From contig DAOUJC010000011.1 of the NCBI GenBank assembly GCA_034423135.1, positions 1 to 64,000 of the forward strand: a stretch of DNA of 64,000 nucleotides. Reading direction: 5' to 3'. The translations under genes were made by a program, and so were the position numbers. A model generated the notes under the pieces. The model saw only the letters and a list, made by a program, of their open reading frames with translations, ran no database searches and was not told where the DNA came from. The first letter of the stretch is position 1; each line of letters begins with the position of its first letter. The stretch is from JAPPHY01 sp034423135 (lineage in GTDB: Bacteria > Chloroflexota > Dehalococcoidia > Lucifugimonadales > UBA2985). Positions 8,316 through 16,271 of this stretch are shown piece by piece.

Positions 8316-10517
8316 ATGACGAACACCACCGAGGCCGCCAACGTCGCCTCGCCTGCGGAGCAGCTGGGAGTCGCGTACGAGACGTACAGTGCCGACGAGC
8401 GGGCGCTCCACGAGCAACTGCTGGCTACAGTACTGCGGCCTGAGGACGTGGCGATCCATGCCGAGGCCGCCGGTGACGATTGCTGGACTGTCACGGTTTG
8501 CACCTCAGACTGGGTCGGCGCGCTGGCCACCATCGCGGGTCTGTTCCCGGCCTACGGAATGGACATCGAGAGCGCGGACGTATTCACGCTGCGCGTTCCC
8601 TCGCCGGGGCCTGTCCGCTCACCCCGCGCCTTCAGACCCGCAGGTCGCAGGCCCTTCAGACCCGCCGCCGAGAGGCCCGCGCCGGTGTCGCGCAGGCTCC
8701 TGGACGTGTTCCGCGTGCGTGCCCTCTCTCCGACGAGCGATGACGTGTGGGAGCGGTTCCGCGTTGACCTGCAGGAGTTTGTGGCGCTGCTCGTGGCCGG
8801 CAGGCGAGACGCGGCGCGTGAACGGCTGATCGACCGGGTGAGCGAGGCAATGTCTACGCTCGGCAGCCACGGCGACCGCGTGTATCCCGTGAACGTGGAG
8901 GTGAGCAACGATGCCTCGCCTCACTACACCCAGGTGTCCATCCGCTCCACGGATACCGTTGGGTTCCTATACACGTTCGCCAATGCCCTGGCTGTGCTGA
9001 ACGTCAACGTGGAGCGGGCGGAGATTCGCACCGTTGACGGGGAGACCCGAGACGTGTTCATGGTCACGGGGCGCGACGGCGGCAAGATCGCCGGCGAGGA
9101 GCAGCTGCGCGAGGTGCGCGTGGCCGCCACCCTCATCAAGCAGTTTACACACCTGCTGCCGCGCTCGCCCAACCCGGCGATGGCGCTGCGGCAGTTCAAC
9201 GCGCTCACGCTGCAGATGCTCTCCCGCCCGGACTGGAGCAGCGGCCTCCAGGACCTGGAGTCGGCGACCGTCATGGGCACGCTGGCCCAGCTGATGGGCG
9301 TCAGCGAGTTCCTGTGGGAGGACTTCCTGCGGATGCAGTACGAGGAGCTGTTCCCCGTGGTTGTTGACCTGCCGTCGCTGGACGAGCACAGGCCGGCGCA
9401 TCTGCTGGAGCAGGAGCTGAACGGCCGGCTGGAGCAGCTCGACGACCATGCGGAGCAGGTAGAAGTTCTCAACAGCTTCAAGGACCGCGAGATGTTCCGC
9501 ATAGACCTGCGACACATCACGGGCCGGATCGACTTCCGAGAGTTTGCTATGGAGCTGACCGCGCTGGGCGAGGTGGCCGTGCGCGCGGCGGCATCGCTCG
9601 CGTACCGGCTGCGAGTGGGGCAGTACGGTGAGCCTCTGCTTGCGGATGGAGGAGCGTGCTCCTGGTGCATCTGCGCGCTGGGCAAGTTCGGCGGGCGAGA
9701 GATGGGCTACGGCTCGGACGTGGAGCTGATCTTCGTGTACGAGGGCGAGGGAGGCACCGCTGGCCCGGAGCAGGTGACAAACGCCCGGTTCTTCGCCGAG
9801 TTCGTGCGGTCGTTACTGGGCGCGCTGAAGACCAAGCGAGAGGGCATCTTCGAAGTGGACATGCGCCTGCGTCCGCACGGCAACGCCGGCGCTCTGGCCT
9901 GCTCGCTCGACGGCTTCCGCGACTACTACTCGGAGGGCGGCCCGGCGCGCCAGTTCGAGCGCATGGCCCTGGTGAGGCTGCGGCCCGTCGCAGGCGCCGA
10001 CTCGCTGAGTGAACGCGTGACAGAGGCACGCGACGGCTTCGTGTACTCAGGCACTCCGCTGGACGTGGAGAACGTCCGGCACCTGCGCGGCCGGCAGGCG
10101 GACGAGCTTGTGCAGCGGGGCGCGCTGAACGCCAAGTACAGCCGCGGCGGCCTTACGGACGTGGAGTATTTCGTGCAGGCGTGGCAGGTGGCTGAGGGTC
10201 GCGAGGATGAGAGCCTCCGCGTGGCGAACACGCTGGACGCCATCGCCCGGCTGGCGGATGGCGGCTACGTCACGCGCAAGCAGGCGGGCGAGATGGAGGA
10301 GACCTACGGCTTTCTGCGGCGTCTAATCGATGCGCTGCGGGTGGTGCGCGGCCACGCCAAGGACCTTACGGTGCCCGCGGTGGACTCACGCGAGTTCGCC
10401 TACCTGGTGCGGCGGCTCCGGTACGAGTCGGCGGAGGAGCTGCGAGGAGCCATCGCCCAGAACATGGCCGCGGCGGAGAGGCTGTGGGAGGGGGCAGTCC
10501 CCGGCGGCGACGGCTAG
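8316..10517 (+). CDS. ACT-domain protein with a GlnE-type adenylyltransferase domain
   Basis: A 733-residue hybrid. The C-terminal half carries the GlnE nucleotidyltransferase signatures: CALGKFGGREMGYGSD (453-468), VDMRLRPHGNAGAL, FERMALVRLRPVAG and KYSRGGLTDVEYFVQAW. The N-terminal half does not look like the GlnE deadenylylating domain. It has two ACT-like stretches, WTVTVCTSDWVGALATIAG (57-75) and YTQVSIRSTDTVGFLYTFAN (204-223), with an Arg/Pro-rich insertion at 98-125. The second catalytic Asp of the usual GSDxD is Glu (GSDVE, E470). It may nucleotidylate glutamine synthetase or PII under amino-acid control. The ATG at 8316 follows GGAG by 5 bases; ATG 8313 is too close. Its stop overlaps that of the convergent MqnD-like gene. 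Confidence 0.82.
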   Translation: MTNTTEAANVASPAEQLGVAYETYSADERALHEQLLATVLRPEDVAIHAEAAGDDCWTVTVCTSDWVGALATIAGLFPAYGMDIESADVFTLRVPSPGPVRSPRAFRPAGRRPFRPAAERPAPVSRRLLDVFRVRALSPTSDDVWERFRVDLQEFVALLVAGRRDAARERLIDRVSEAMSTLGSHGDRVYPVNVEVSNDASPHYTQVSIRSTDTVGFLYTFANALAVLNVNVERAEIRTVDGETRDVFMVTGRDGGKIAGEEQLREVRVAATLIKQFTHLLPRSPNPAMALRQFNALTLQMLSRPDWSSGLQDLESATVMGTLAQLMGVSEFLWEDFLRMQYEELFPVVVDLPSLDEHRPAHLLEQELNGRLEQLDDHAEQVEVLNSFKDREMFRIDLRHITGRIDFREFAMELTALGEVAVRAAASLAYRLRVGQYGEPLLADGGACSWCICALGKFGGREMGYGSDVELIFVYEGEGGTAGPEQVTNARFFAEFVRSLLGALKTKREGIFEVDMRLRPHGNAGALACSLDGFRDYYSEGGPARQFERMALVRLRPVAGADSLSERVTEARDGFVYSGTPLDVENVRHLRGRQADELVQRGALNAKYSRGGLTDVEYFVQAWQVAEGREDESLRVANTLDAIARLADGGYVTRKQAGEMEETYGFLRRLIDALRVVRGHAKDLTVPAVDSREFAYLVRRLRYESAEELRGAIAQNMAAAERLWEGAVPGGDG

Positions 10518-11341
10518 ATCAAATCAATGGGCGGCATCGAGTCGATGATGCCCCTGTCCAGCGCCTTGGTGAACAGGGTCTCCAGCGCTCGCTCGCCCTC
10601 ATCGCCCATGTCCAGCGTGTCGTCGTTCACGTACATGCGGATGAAGCGTCGCACCGTCTCGCGCTCCGTGCCGCGGCTGAACTGCATCGCATAGTCCAGC
10701 GCATCGTCCTCGTGGTCGAAGGCGTACTGGATGCTGTCCCGCAGCGAGTCGACCATGATGACGGCCACGTCCTCGCCGAGGTCACGGCGCACCATGTCCA
10801 GCCCAAGCGGGATGGGCAGACCGGTGTCCTGACCCCAAGCCTCACCGAGGTCCAGGATCTTGGCAAGCCCAAGGCTCTCGTAGGTCACCTGCCCCTCGTG
10901 GATGAGCAGGCCGCCGTCAACCTCGCCCGATTGGACTGCGCCCACGATTGCGTCGAATGGCATGGGCAGTGCCTCGAAGCCCTGCGCGTAGAGCCGCAGC
11001 AGCAGGAAGGCGGTCGTGTACTCGCCGGGGATTGCGATGCGCGCGCCCTCGATCTGAAGATTGCTGCGCTCTTTCGTGGCGACCACCATCGGGCCGTAGT
11101 TGCGCCCGATGGACGACCCAACGCGCATGATGCGGTACTTGTCCGCCACCTGCGGATACGCGCCCGCGGAGATTGCGGTGCCCTCCAGCTCGCCGGTGAG
11201 TGCGCGGCCGTTGAGCGTCTGGATGTCCTCCAGCACGTGCTCGACCTTGTATTCGCCGACGGGCACATGGCCGTGAGCGATGGCGTAGTACATGAAGGCG
11301 TCGTCGGCGTCGGGTGTGTGGCCGATACGGATAACGGGCAT
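10514..11341 (-). CDS. MqnA/MqnD-family protein (periplasmic-binding fold), possibly 1,4-dihydroxy-6-naphthoate synthase-like
   Basis: A 275-residue protein starting MPVIRIGHTPDADDAFMYYA, which resembles the SPCPNDTF-type substrate loop at the start of MqnD. Internal segments such as GRALTGELEGTAISAGAYP, GARIAIPGEYTTAFLLLRLY and GEVDGGLLIHEGQ match the family, which makes the menaquinone precursor dihydroxynaphthoate in the futalosine route. No other mqn gene is nearby and there is no signal peptide, so a solute-binding role is less likely but not excluded. The ATG at 11341 has a GGAGG-containing upstream region. The stop codon interlocks with that of the ACT-GlnE gene in CTAG (10514-10517). 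Confidence 0.72.
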   Translation of the reverse strand: MPVIRIGHTPDADDAFMYYAIAHGHVPVGEYKVEHVLEDIQTLNGRALTGELEGTAISAGAYPQVADKYRIMRVGSSIGRNYGPMVVATKERSNLQIEGARIAIPGEYTTAFLLLRLYAQGFEALPMPFDAIVGAVQSGEVDGGLLIHEGQVTYESLGLAKILDLGEAWGQDTGLPIPLGLDMVRRDLGEDVAVIMVDSLRDSIQYAFDHEDDALDYAMQFSRGTERETVRRFIRMYVNDDTLDMGDEGERALETLFTKALDRGIIDSMPPIDLI

Positions 11342-11546
11342 GGTGCCTCCGGGAGAGTTCAGGATGGGATGAAGCGTCACTATATTAGGGGAATGGGGCT
11401 GCGGGGACAAGTCTTGGGGCGATGCGGGGTTGCTGCGAATGCCGCCATGAGTTCACAAACTGGTGGGCGGCCGAATTGGCTGCAATCAGCGGAGCCGGTC
11501 GCATGGACCTTCCGAAACCCATGAGGCAGACTCTATAGTAGCCGTG

Positions 11547-11831
11547 TCAGTTGAAGAGCCGCGCGACATCCATGCCAATCAGCGCGAGGCTCAGACTAAG
11601 CCACAGAGTTACGATTATCCAGAAAAGCCACGGGTTCTCGGTACGATAGACAGGCTCAACCAGGAAAGTCTGTCCCGTAAGGAGGCTGGGCGCTGCCCAG
11701 AAGAGAAACAGGAGCCCCCAGACCCACTGGAGTTCGAAAACCAGAGCCGTCAAGACGATCGCAATAGCGACCAGTGTGAACCAGCGTACCCTACCGCTTG
11801 TACGTCGTTCGCGCCGCCGATCAAAGCTCAT
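11547..11831 (-). CDS. Small membrane protein, unknown function
   Basis: A 94-residue protein with a basic N terminus (RRRERRTSGR) and hydrophobic segments at about 17-48 (probably two short helices) and 68-90. It overlaps the end of the Rieske oxygenase gene by 4 bases (ATGA), so translation is probably coupled. The family is not recognised. Being the only partner in an oxygenase operon suggests membrane association or a helper role, but this is inference. Confidence 0.7.
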   Translation of the reverse strand: MSFDRRRERRTSGRVRWFTLVAIAIVLTALVFELQWVWGLLFLFWAAPSLLTGQTFLVEPVYRTENPWLFWIIVTLWLSLSLALIGMDVARLFN

Positions 11832-12997
11832 GGCTCACGCTCTACGTGTCGCGAGGGCGGCTCCTCTCCCAACATCTGCCAGCCGAGGTAGTGGTGAAAG
11901 TCGACCACCACTCGCTCGATGGGGAGCAACTGTCCACCCCTGGAGTGGCGTGCTGCCATCCCTCTCTGGGCCCGCTCGCATATGTCCCGGTCCTCTTCGA
12001 GGAAAGCGGTGGCGAATCCTCCGGAGATTGCCTGCGTAAGCATGTCTGGCCGCGATTTCGCAAGCGATCCCTGGAGCACTCGCGTCGAGGTAGGGGTGAG
12101 TGGAAGTGTGATAAGCCAGTCCCACGAGTCCTGCGTGACGATACCTACGAACGAGGGTGGGATGGAGACCAGCGTGTAGTGGTCGCCTCCTGAATTGCTG
12201 CCCAGCAGACCCGCCAGCAGTTTCCCGACAAGACCTGTGCCTTCGGCTTGAACAACTGCACCGCCTGTCAGTGTCCAAGCCGCCGAGCCTTCGATGTAGT
12301 AGGCCCCGCGGGTAGGAGTTACCTTTTCCAGCGTGTCAGCATGCACTTGAAACAGGTGGTAGCTCTCCATTGCGTTCTCGATAATCAGCTTCCAGTTTGC
12401 TTCCCATACCTCCGGTGCGGTCAATGGCGCCGCAGCCGTGAACGACTCCATACCGAACTCTGCGAGATGCGGCGCGATGTCCGCCAGCCGCGCATGCAGC
12501 GGCGGAGTCTCATCCGAGATGCAAACGAAGACAACGCCCATCCAAATCTCTACCCGGAAAGCGGGCAGGCTGTGCAGTGCCGAATCGATGGTGACACCCC
12601 GCGAGTAGGGCGCGCCTCGGAAGGTGCCAGTGTCACTGTAGCTCCAGGCGTGATACGGGCAAATGATCCGGCCCCCTTCAAGCCGGTCGGCTCCTGTTTC
12701 GAGAAGTAGCGTTCCGCGATGGCGGCAGACGTTCGACAGCGCGCGAAGCCGGCCGTCCTCGCCTCGGACTAGCGCAACAGGCTCGCCGCCGATGTCGATG
12801 GCGAGATAATCGCCAGGTTCGGCCAGCGACGCCTCGGCACACACTGCCACCCAATCAGAGCGGTAGATGCGTTCCATCTCCAGCGCAAAGAACGTCTCGT
12901 CGTGGTAGACGGCGAAGGGAAGAGAACGCGCCTCGCCAACCGGCCTCATCGCGCCTTCAAGCAGTTCTCTGGCTGTATCTGTCATTCGTTGGTGCAT
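11828..12997 (-). CDS. Rieske-type aromatic ring-hydroxylating oxygenase, alpha subunit-like
   Basis: A 389-residue protein. Its Rieske [2Fe-2S] domain has CRHRG (C-x-H) and, after a normal gap, CPYHAW (C-x2-H), near residues 90-115. The catalytic domain has NWKLIIENAMESYHLFQVHA, the mononuclear iron motif with two His, followed by the usual long C-terminal half. It oxidises an unknown substrate using electrons from a separate reductase, which is not encoded here. The ATG at 12997 is used; the reading frame also offers a TTG at 13000 and an ATG at 12985, with no clear ribosome-binding site to decide. It overlaps the downstream small membrane gene by 4 bases. Confidence 0.85.
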   Translation of the reverse strand: MHQRMTDTARELLEGAMRPVGEARSLPFAVYHDETFFALEMERIYRSDWVAVCAEASLAEPGDYLAIDIGGEPVALVRGEDGRLRALSNVCRHRGTLLLETGADRLEGGRIICPYHAWSYSDTGTFRGAPYSRGVTIDSALHSLPAFRVEIWMGVVFVCISDETPPLHARLADIAPHLAEFGMESFTAAAPLTAPEVWEANWKLIIENAMESYHLFQVHADTLEKVTPTRGAYYIEGSAAWTLTGGAVVQAEGTGLVGKLLAGLLGSNSGGDHYTLVSIPPSFVGIVTQDSWDWLITLPLTPTSTRVLQGSLAKSRPDMLTQAISGGFATAFLEEDRDICERAQRGMAARHSRGGQLLPIERVVVDFHHYLGWQMLGEEPPSRHVEREP

Positions 12998-13380
12998 CAA
13001 TTCACTTCGCCGGCGTTGGTTCGTCCCGGTCCGATCTCGTTGGGCATACTCGCCGCAATCAGTACGTCGAAATATACTACGCAGTCAGCTTTGGCCGCAA
13101 TACAAGAGTCTTCTCACATGTCAGGAGTGGTGAGCGAGACCTCGGGCGTCTTAGGTCCTGGGCGTTGCACGTCACACTCTTTCGCGGGTATTGAACGGCC
13201 ACGCGTCAATCTCGCCTGACATGGCTATTCGACTTGAGAAGGCCGGATGGTCCAACGCGGAATTCTGGCTGCGGCGGCAAACCGCCTACGACCTGGCGCA
13301 GGCGCGCAAACGTGAAGACCGAATACACGTCGAGCGCTACCATCCGCAGACTATGGCATAGGGAATCCAAGGCGCGGCGG
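12998..13380. other. Intergenic region, possibly holding one very short gene
   Basis: It separates the Rieske operon (minus) from the 3' end of the GHKL ATPase gene. The left part should hold the Rieske gene promoter. The only protein-like open frame seen is a 46-codon plus-strand frame at 13221-13361. Confidence 0.5.
13221..13361 (+). CDS. Possible 46-residue protein, unknown
   Basis: Reads MAIRLEKAGWSNAEFWLRRQ and continues AYDLAQARKREDRIH to a TAG at 13361. The composition is balanced and helix-forming rather than the Arg/Pro-rich pattern of shadow frames. It has no ribosome-binding site and no recognised relative. It could be the end of a degraded gene or chance. It is convergent with the GHKL ATPase gene. 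Confidence 0.25.
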   Translation: MAIRLEKAGWSNAEFWLRRQTAYDLAQARKREDRIHVERYHPQTMA

Positions 13381-14931
13381 CTAGTTGTCCTCCGCGCCCT
13401 GCCCAATCACCTCCGCCCACGCCCACACAATGCGGTCCATCTGCTCCATTGTCGCGGCAATCGGAGCGTTCCTGAAAGACTCGTCCTCGGTCAGCAAGTG
13501 CAGGCAAATGGTTTCCACGAGGTATTGGTCGCTTTCCTGTTCGTACAGAGGGTAGTCCATATTGACTACGATGGTTTCACCCGGCTTTCCCCATTGGCTT
13601 CTCGTACTTTGCCCAAGATGTTCGTACTCGACCTTCGGAATGTTCCCGCCGGTTCTTCGAAGCAGGTCGCCTACTGCATTTGGAGGGGGAGACGTTCGAG
13701 TTCTTACCTTTCTGCTGAGCGGACTTTCGGGGCCGTGCTGGTGGGCGCCACGCGAATCCTCCGCAGGTTCTGGCGGCTTTCTGCCGCCCGGGCTATCGGC
13801 TTCTCCCAAAAGACCGGCGGGGTTTCCGGCCGCTCTTCCTAGTGCTTTGAACGCTGCTGCCAAGTCCCGACGCACGGCTTCCGTGCGCTTCCTCAAGGCT
13901 CGCGGAATGGGCGTGGATTCGGTCAACTGGTTGAGGTAGGCAACAAGCGGCCTCATCTTCTCTTGCATGAACTCGCTTAGCGTGCCCCAGTTGGGATCGC
14001 TGGTTATCCACTTCCCCTTGTCCGCCGTGGGCTTGAGTCCACTTACACTTATCTCGCCCATTAGCCGCTGCAACGATCCTCTGCTTGCGAGATTGTATCC
14101 AAACTCCTCGCCTTGGGTGATAAGCCGGCCGTTGAAGAGCGTGCGGATACCTGCTCGAATAGAAACTCCGCGACCCTGCGGAATTCGATCCCGGTCTATA
14201 ATCCAGATGCGGCCTTCCACAAAAGCGCCCGGTGCTACCCTCTCTCTGGGTATGACCACGGCCCTGTCAGCATGTCTAGCTGACTCGGGGATGTCAAGGG
14301 GTTCGACGGTCTCTCCGTCCAGCGTGATGACGCAAGCGCCAGAGTTGATCAAAGCTCTGTACGTACTGGCGAGGCGTTCAAGGAGCAGTGCTCTCTCGTA
14401 TCTGTGGTTTGCCAAGTCCTCAATTTGCACTAGCGTAAAGCCGCAGTCCCTCGGTAGCCGTGAGATGCGTTCATCTCTCCAAGCCGCGGATGACACGTCG
14501 AGCGGTTCGACGGCGAAGGATCGAGACTCCTTCCGGGCTCCCCAGTCTGGGTCATGGAACCTGTACATCTCAGAACTGCCAGCTTTCCGGCATATGATCT
14601 CCAGAGATTTCCCCAAGTATATCGAAGCCAGCTTGCCACCGACGTGGTATTGACCAATGTCAGTTGAGGTGTGGAGGTGTCCCGTTCCCCAATGAATCCA
14701 CTCTTGGAGACCCAGGTCGTCCATTCCTTCGCCGCCGACGTCCAAGACCGAGATTTGCCCACTTGTGCTAGACTTCTTGACTACTGAGACGTGTACACCA
14801 ATTTGTCGTCTCTTACGGTAGTCAAAGGGATTATCTATAATTTCCATAAGAGCATCGGTCATATTCGGATAGTTATTCGCAAGAGCCAAGATTGCCTCGC
14901 GGCCGATGGTCTCCTTAATTTGTGTTGTCAT
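13381..14931 (-). CDS. GHKL (Hsp90/MutL/MORC-type) ATPase
   Basis: A 516-residue protein. The N-terminal ATPase domain has all three GHKL motifs: MEIIDNPFD (E30, N34), VLDVGGEGMDD (residues 62-72, DxGxG) and IGQYHVGGKLASIYLGKSLE (92-111). The last closely resembles the IGQYGxGxKxxxxxLG of MORC proteins. Residues 125-330 probably form the S5-like transducer domain, and 330-516 are variable with a Pro/Ser-rich linker at about 375-425. Such proteins act as ATP-driven clamps on DNA or protein; bacterial relatives are often linked to restriction or defence loci. Overlap with the upstream 79-residue gene (ATGA) shows a two-gene operon. The AT content appears higher than in neighbouring genes, suggesting acquisition. 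Confidence 0.85.
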   Translation of the reverse strand: MTTQIKETIGREAILALANNYPNMTDALMEIIDNPFDYRKRRQIGVHVSVVKKSSTSGQISVLDVGGEGMDDLGLQEWIHWGTGHLHTSTDIGQYHVGGKLASIYLGKSLEIICRKAGSSEMYRFHDPDWGARKESRSFAVEPLDVSSAAWRDERISRLPRDCGFTLVQIEDLANHRYERALLLERLASTYRALINSGACVITLDGETVEPLDIPESARHADRAVVIPRERVAPGAFVEGRIWIIDRDRIPQGRGVSIRAGIRTLFNGRLITQGEEFGYNLASRGSLQRLMGEISVSGLKPTADKGKWITSDPNWGTLSEFMQEKMRPLVAYLNQLTESTPIPRALRKRTEAVRRDLAAAFKALGRAAGNPAGLLGEADSPGGRKPPEPAEDSRGAHQHGPESPLSRKVRTRTSPPPNAVGDLLRRTGGNIPKVEYEHLGQSTRSQWGKPGETIVVNMDYPLYEQESDQYLVETICLHLLTEDESFRNAPIAATMEQMDRIVWAWAEVIGQGAEDN

Positions 14932-15167
14932 ATCATCCTCCTTGGAATCTTCTTTAGCTTGAATTCCTGCCTCGTTTTTTGGCTGAATGCCGCCTCGACG
15001 TTTCTCAGCTCACTTCGAATTGCTCGGAGAATTGTCTTCACGTCATCCTCCGTATACTCATAGAGTTGAGGGTTTGCGCAGTTGCCCAACACTCTCAACT
15101 TTTCTAGCACAGCCCTGGTCCTCTGGGTTGCCAGCCTCTCGAATGCTTCTCTCTTGTCGCGTGCCAT
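14928..15167 (-). CDS. 79-residue partner of the GHKL ATPase, unknown family
   Basis: A small charged protein, predicted mostly alpha-helical, starting MARDKREAFERLATQRTRAV. Its central motif LGNCANPQLYEYTEDDVKTI (about 27-46) has the look of a conserved family signature, followed by an amphipathic helix and a basic tail ending KKIPRRMI. Short proteins with a similar L-G-N-x-x-N...Y-x-Y-T-x-x-D-V pattern occur in bacteria, but I cannot name the family. It is the first gene of the cassette, overlaps the ATPase start by 4 bases, and has a strong promoter upstream. A role as regulator, sensor or subunit of the ATPase is inferred. Confidence 0.7.
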   Translation of the reverse strand: MARDKREAFERLATQRTRAVLEKLRVLGNCANPQLYEYTEDDVKTILRAIRSELRNVEAAFSQKTRQEFKLKKIPRRMI

Positions 15168-15203
15168 TTCAGTCTTTCACCTGTTTGCAATCTGCATGTG
15201 GGT

Positions 15204-15232
15204 AACTTAACATACGCACAACAGATTGTCAA
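15204..15232 (-). promoter_or_regulatory. Sigma-70-type promoter of the GHKL cassette
   Basis: On the minus strand, TTGACA (15232..15227, perfect -35) is followed after 17 bases by TAAGTT (15209..15204). It is oriented toward the 79-residue gene, which starts at 15167, giving an mRNA leader of about 30 bases. Confidence 0.65.
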
Positions 15233-15247
15233 GATATGACAAATATG

Positions 15248-15263
15248 GTGAATATATATTCAC
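15248..15263. promoter_or_regulatory. Perfect 16-bp palindrome GTGAATATATATTCAC upstream of the GHKL cassette promoter
   Basis: GTGAATATATATTCAC is its own reverse complement. It lies about 15 bases upstream of the -35 box of the cassette. A second small inverted repeat, GCCGA-tagg-TCGGC, follows at 15271-15284. The AT-rich perfect dyad is typical of a site for a dimeric DNA-binding protein. Which regulator binds is unknown, and none is encoded next to it. Confidence 0.5.
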
Positions 15264-15446
15264 AACATATGCCGATAGGTCGGCAACATGTTAGGGCTAA
15301 TCTACCGTGTGGAAGAGCGATTCGCGAAAGTTACTGAGGATCAGTCAAGCGGGGTAGTGCCACCCTCGACACACCTTCTGCTCAGGCCTTCCAATGGGCT
15401 CAGGGAGAGGTGAGTGGTCGCTCGGACGGGTGACCACCCGGCTGCA

Positions 15447-16223
15447 CTACCGTCGGAAGGCGCCGCGAACCTGGCGCGTGGCATCCCGGACGGCGCGCGT
15501 GGGCGCGTCCGCGGTCAGGTCCGTTTGCAGCGGCGTTATCGAGATGCGGCGGCGGCGCACCGCCCACACGTCGAGGCCGCGCTCCAGCATCCAGCCAGGC
15601 CTGTCCCGCACAATCCAGTAGTACCTTCGCCGGCCGTCGTCGCCCTCGTTGACCACGTCCATGTAGGTGCGCCGCCCGAGCCTGGTCAGCGACACGCCCC
15701 TGATTCGCTCCGCCGTCACGTTGGGCAGGTTGACGTTCAGGAGCAGGGGAGCGGTGAGCCTGCCGTCGGCGACGTTCTGCGCGAGCAGGCGCGCCACCCG
15801 CGCCGCCGCATCGAACTCAACGTCCCTGAGCGCGGCGACCGAAATGGCGATGGCGGGTATGCCCCGGAAGTGGGCCTGCAGGGCCGCGCCCATGGTGCCG
15901 GAGATGAAGACGTCGTTGCCCATGTTGGCGCCCTTGTTGATGCCTGACACGACCAGGTCGACCGGCTCCTCGATGATCGTCTGGAGCGCGACGATCGTGC
16001 TATCCGCAGGCGTGCCCTCGACCGCGTAGGTGGGGATGCCCTCCACGTGCGGCGGTATCTCGGTGACGCGCAGAGGCTGAGCGAGCGTGACCGCAGTGCC
16101 CACGCCGCTCTGCTCGCGGTCCGGCGCCACGACGGTCACGTCCGCCACGTCTCGCAGGGCCTCGACGGCGGCCCAGAGGCCGGGCGAGTGGATGCCGTCG
16201 TCGTTGACTGCCAGGACTCTCAG
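15447..16223 (-). CDS. surE: 5'-nucleotidase SurE, apparently with a CTG start codon
   Basis: Survival protein E, a metal-dependent phosphatase of nucleoside monophosphates. The first in-frame ATG/GTG/TTG-type start is the GTG at 16148, but it leaves out the family's essential N terminus. Translating upstream gives LRVLAVNDDGIHSPGLWAAV in the same frame, containing the metal-binding NDDG motif. The natural start of this block is CTG at 16223..16221, with GGAG 6 bases upstream, and an in-frame stop lies 16 codons further up. From CTG the protein has 258 residues, normal for SurE. Other signatures are VAPDREQSGVGTA, VSGINKGANMGNDVFISGTM and the hydrophobic NVNLPN. Confidence 0.9.
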   Translation of the reverse strand: MRVLAVNDDGIHSPGLWAAVEALRDVADVTVVAPDREQSGVGTAVTLAQPLRVTEIPPHVEGIPTYAVEGTPADSTIVALQTIIEEPVDLVVSGINKGANMGNDVFISGTMGAALQAHFRGIPAIAISVAALRDVEFDAAARVARLLAQNVADGRLTAPLLLNVNLPNVTAERIRGVSLTRLGRRTYMDVVNEGDDGRRRYYWIVRDRPGWMLERGLDVWAVRRRRISITPLQTDLTADAPTRAVRDATRQVRGAFRR

Positions 16224-16271
16224 GGCAGGCTCCTGCGGGTAGTGGGTTCGTGGGTCGGCGGTCAGCTCTTG

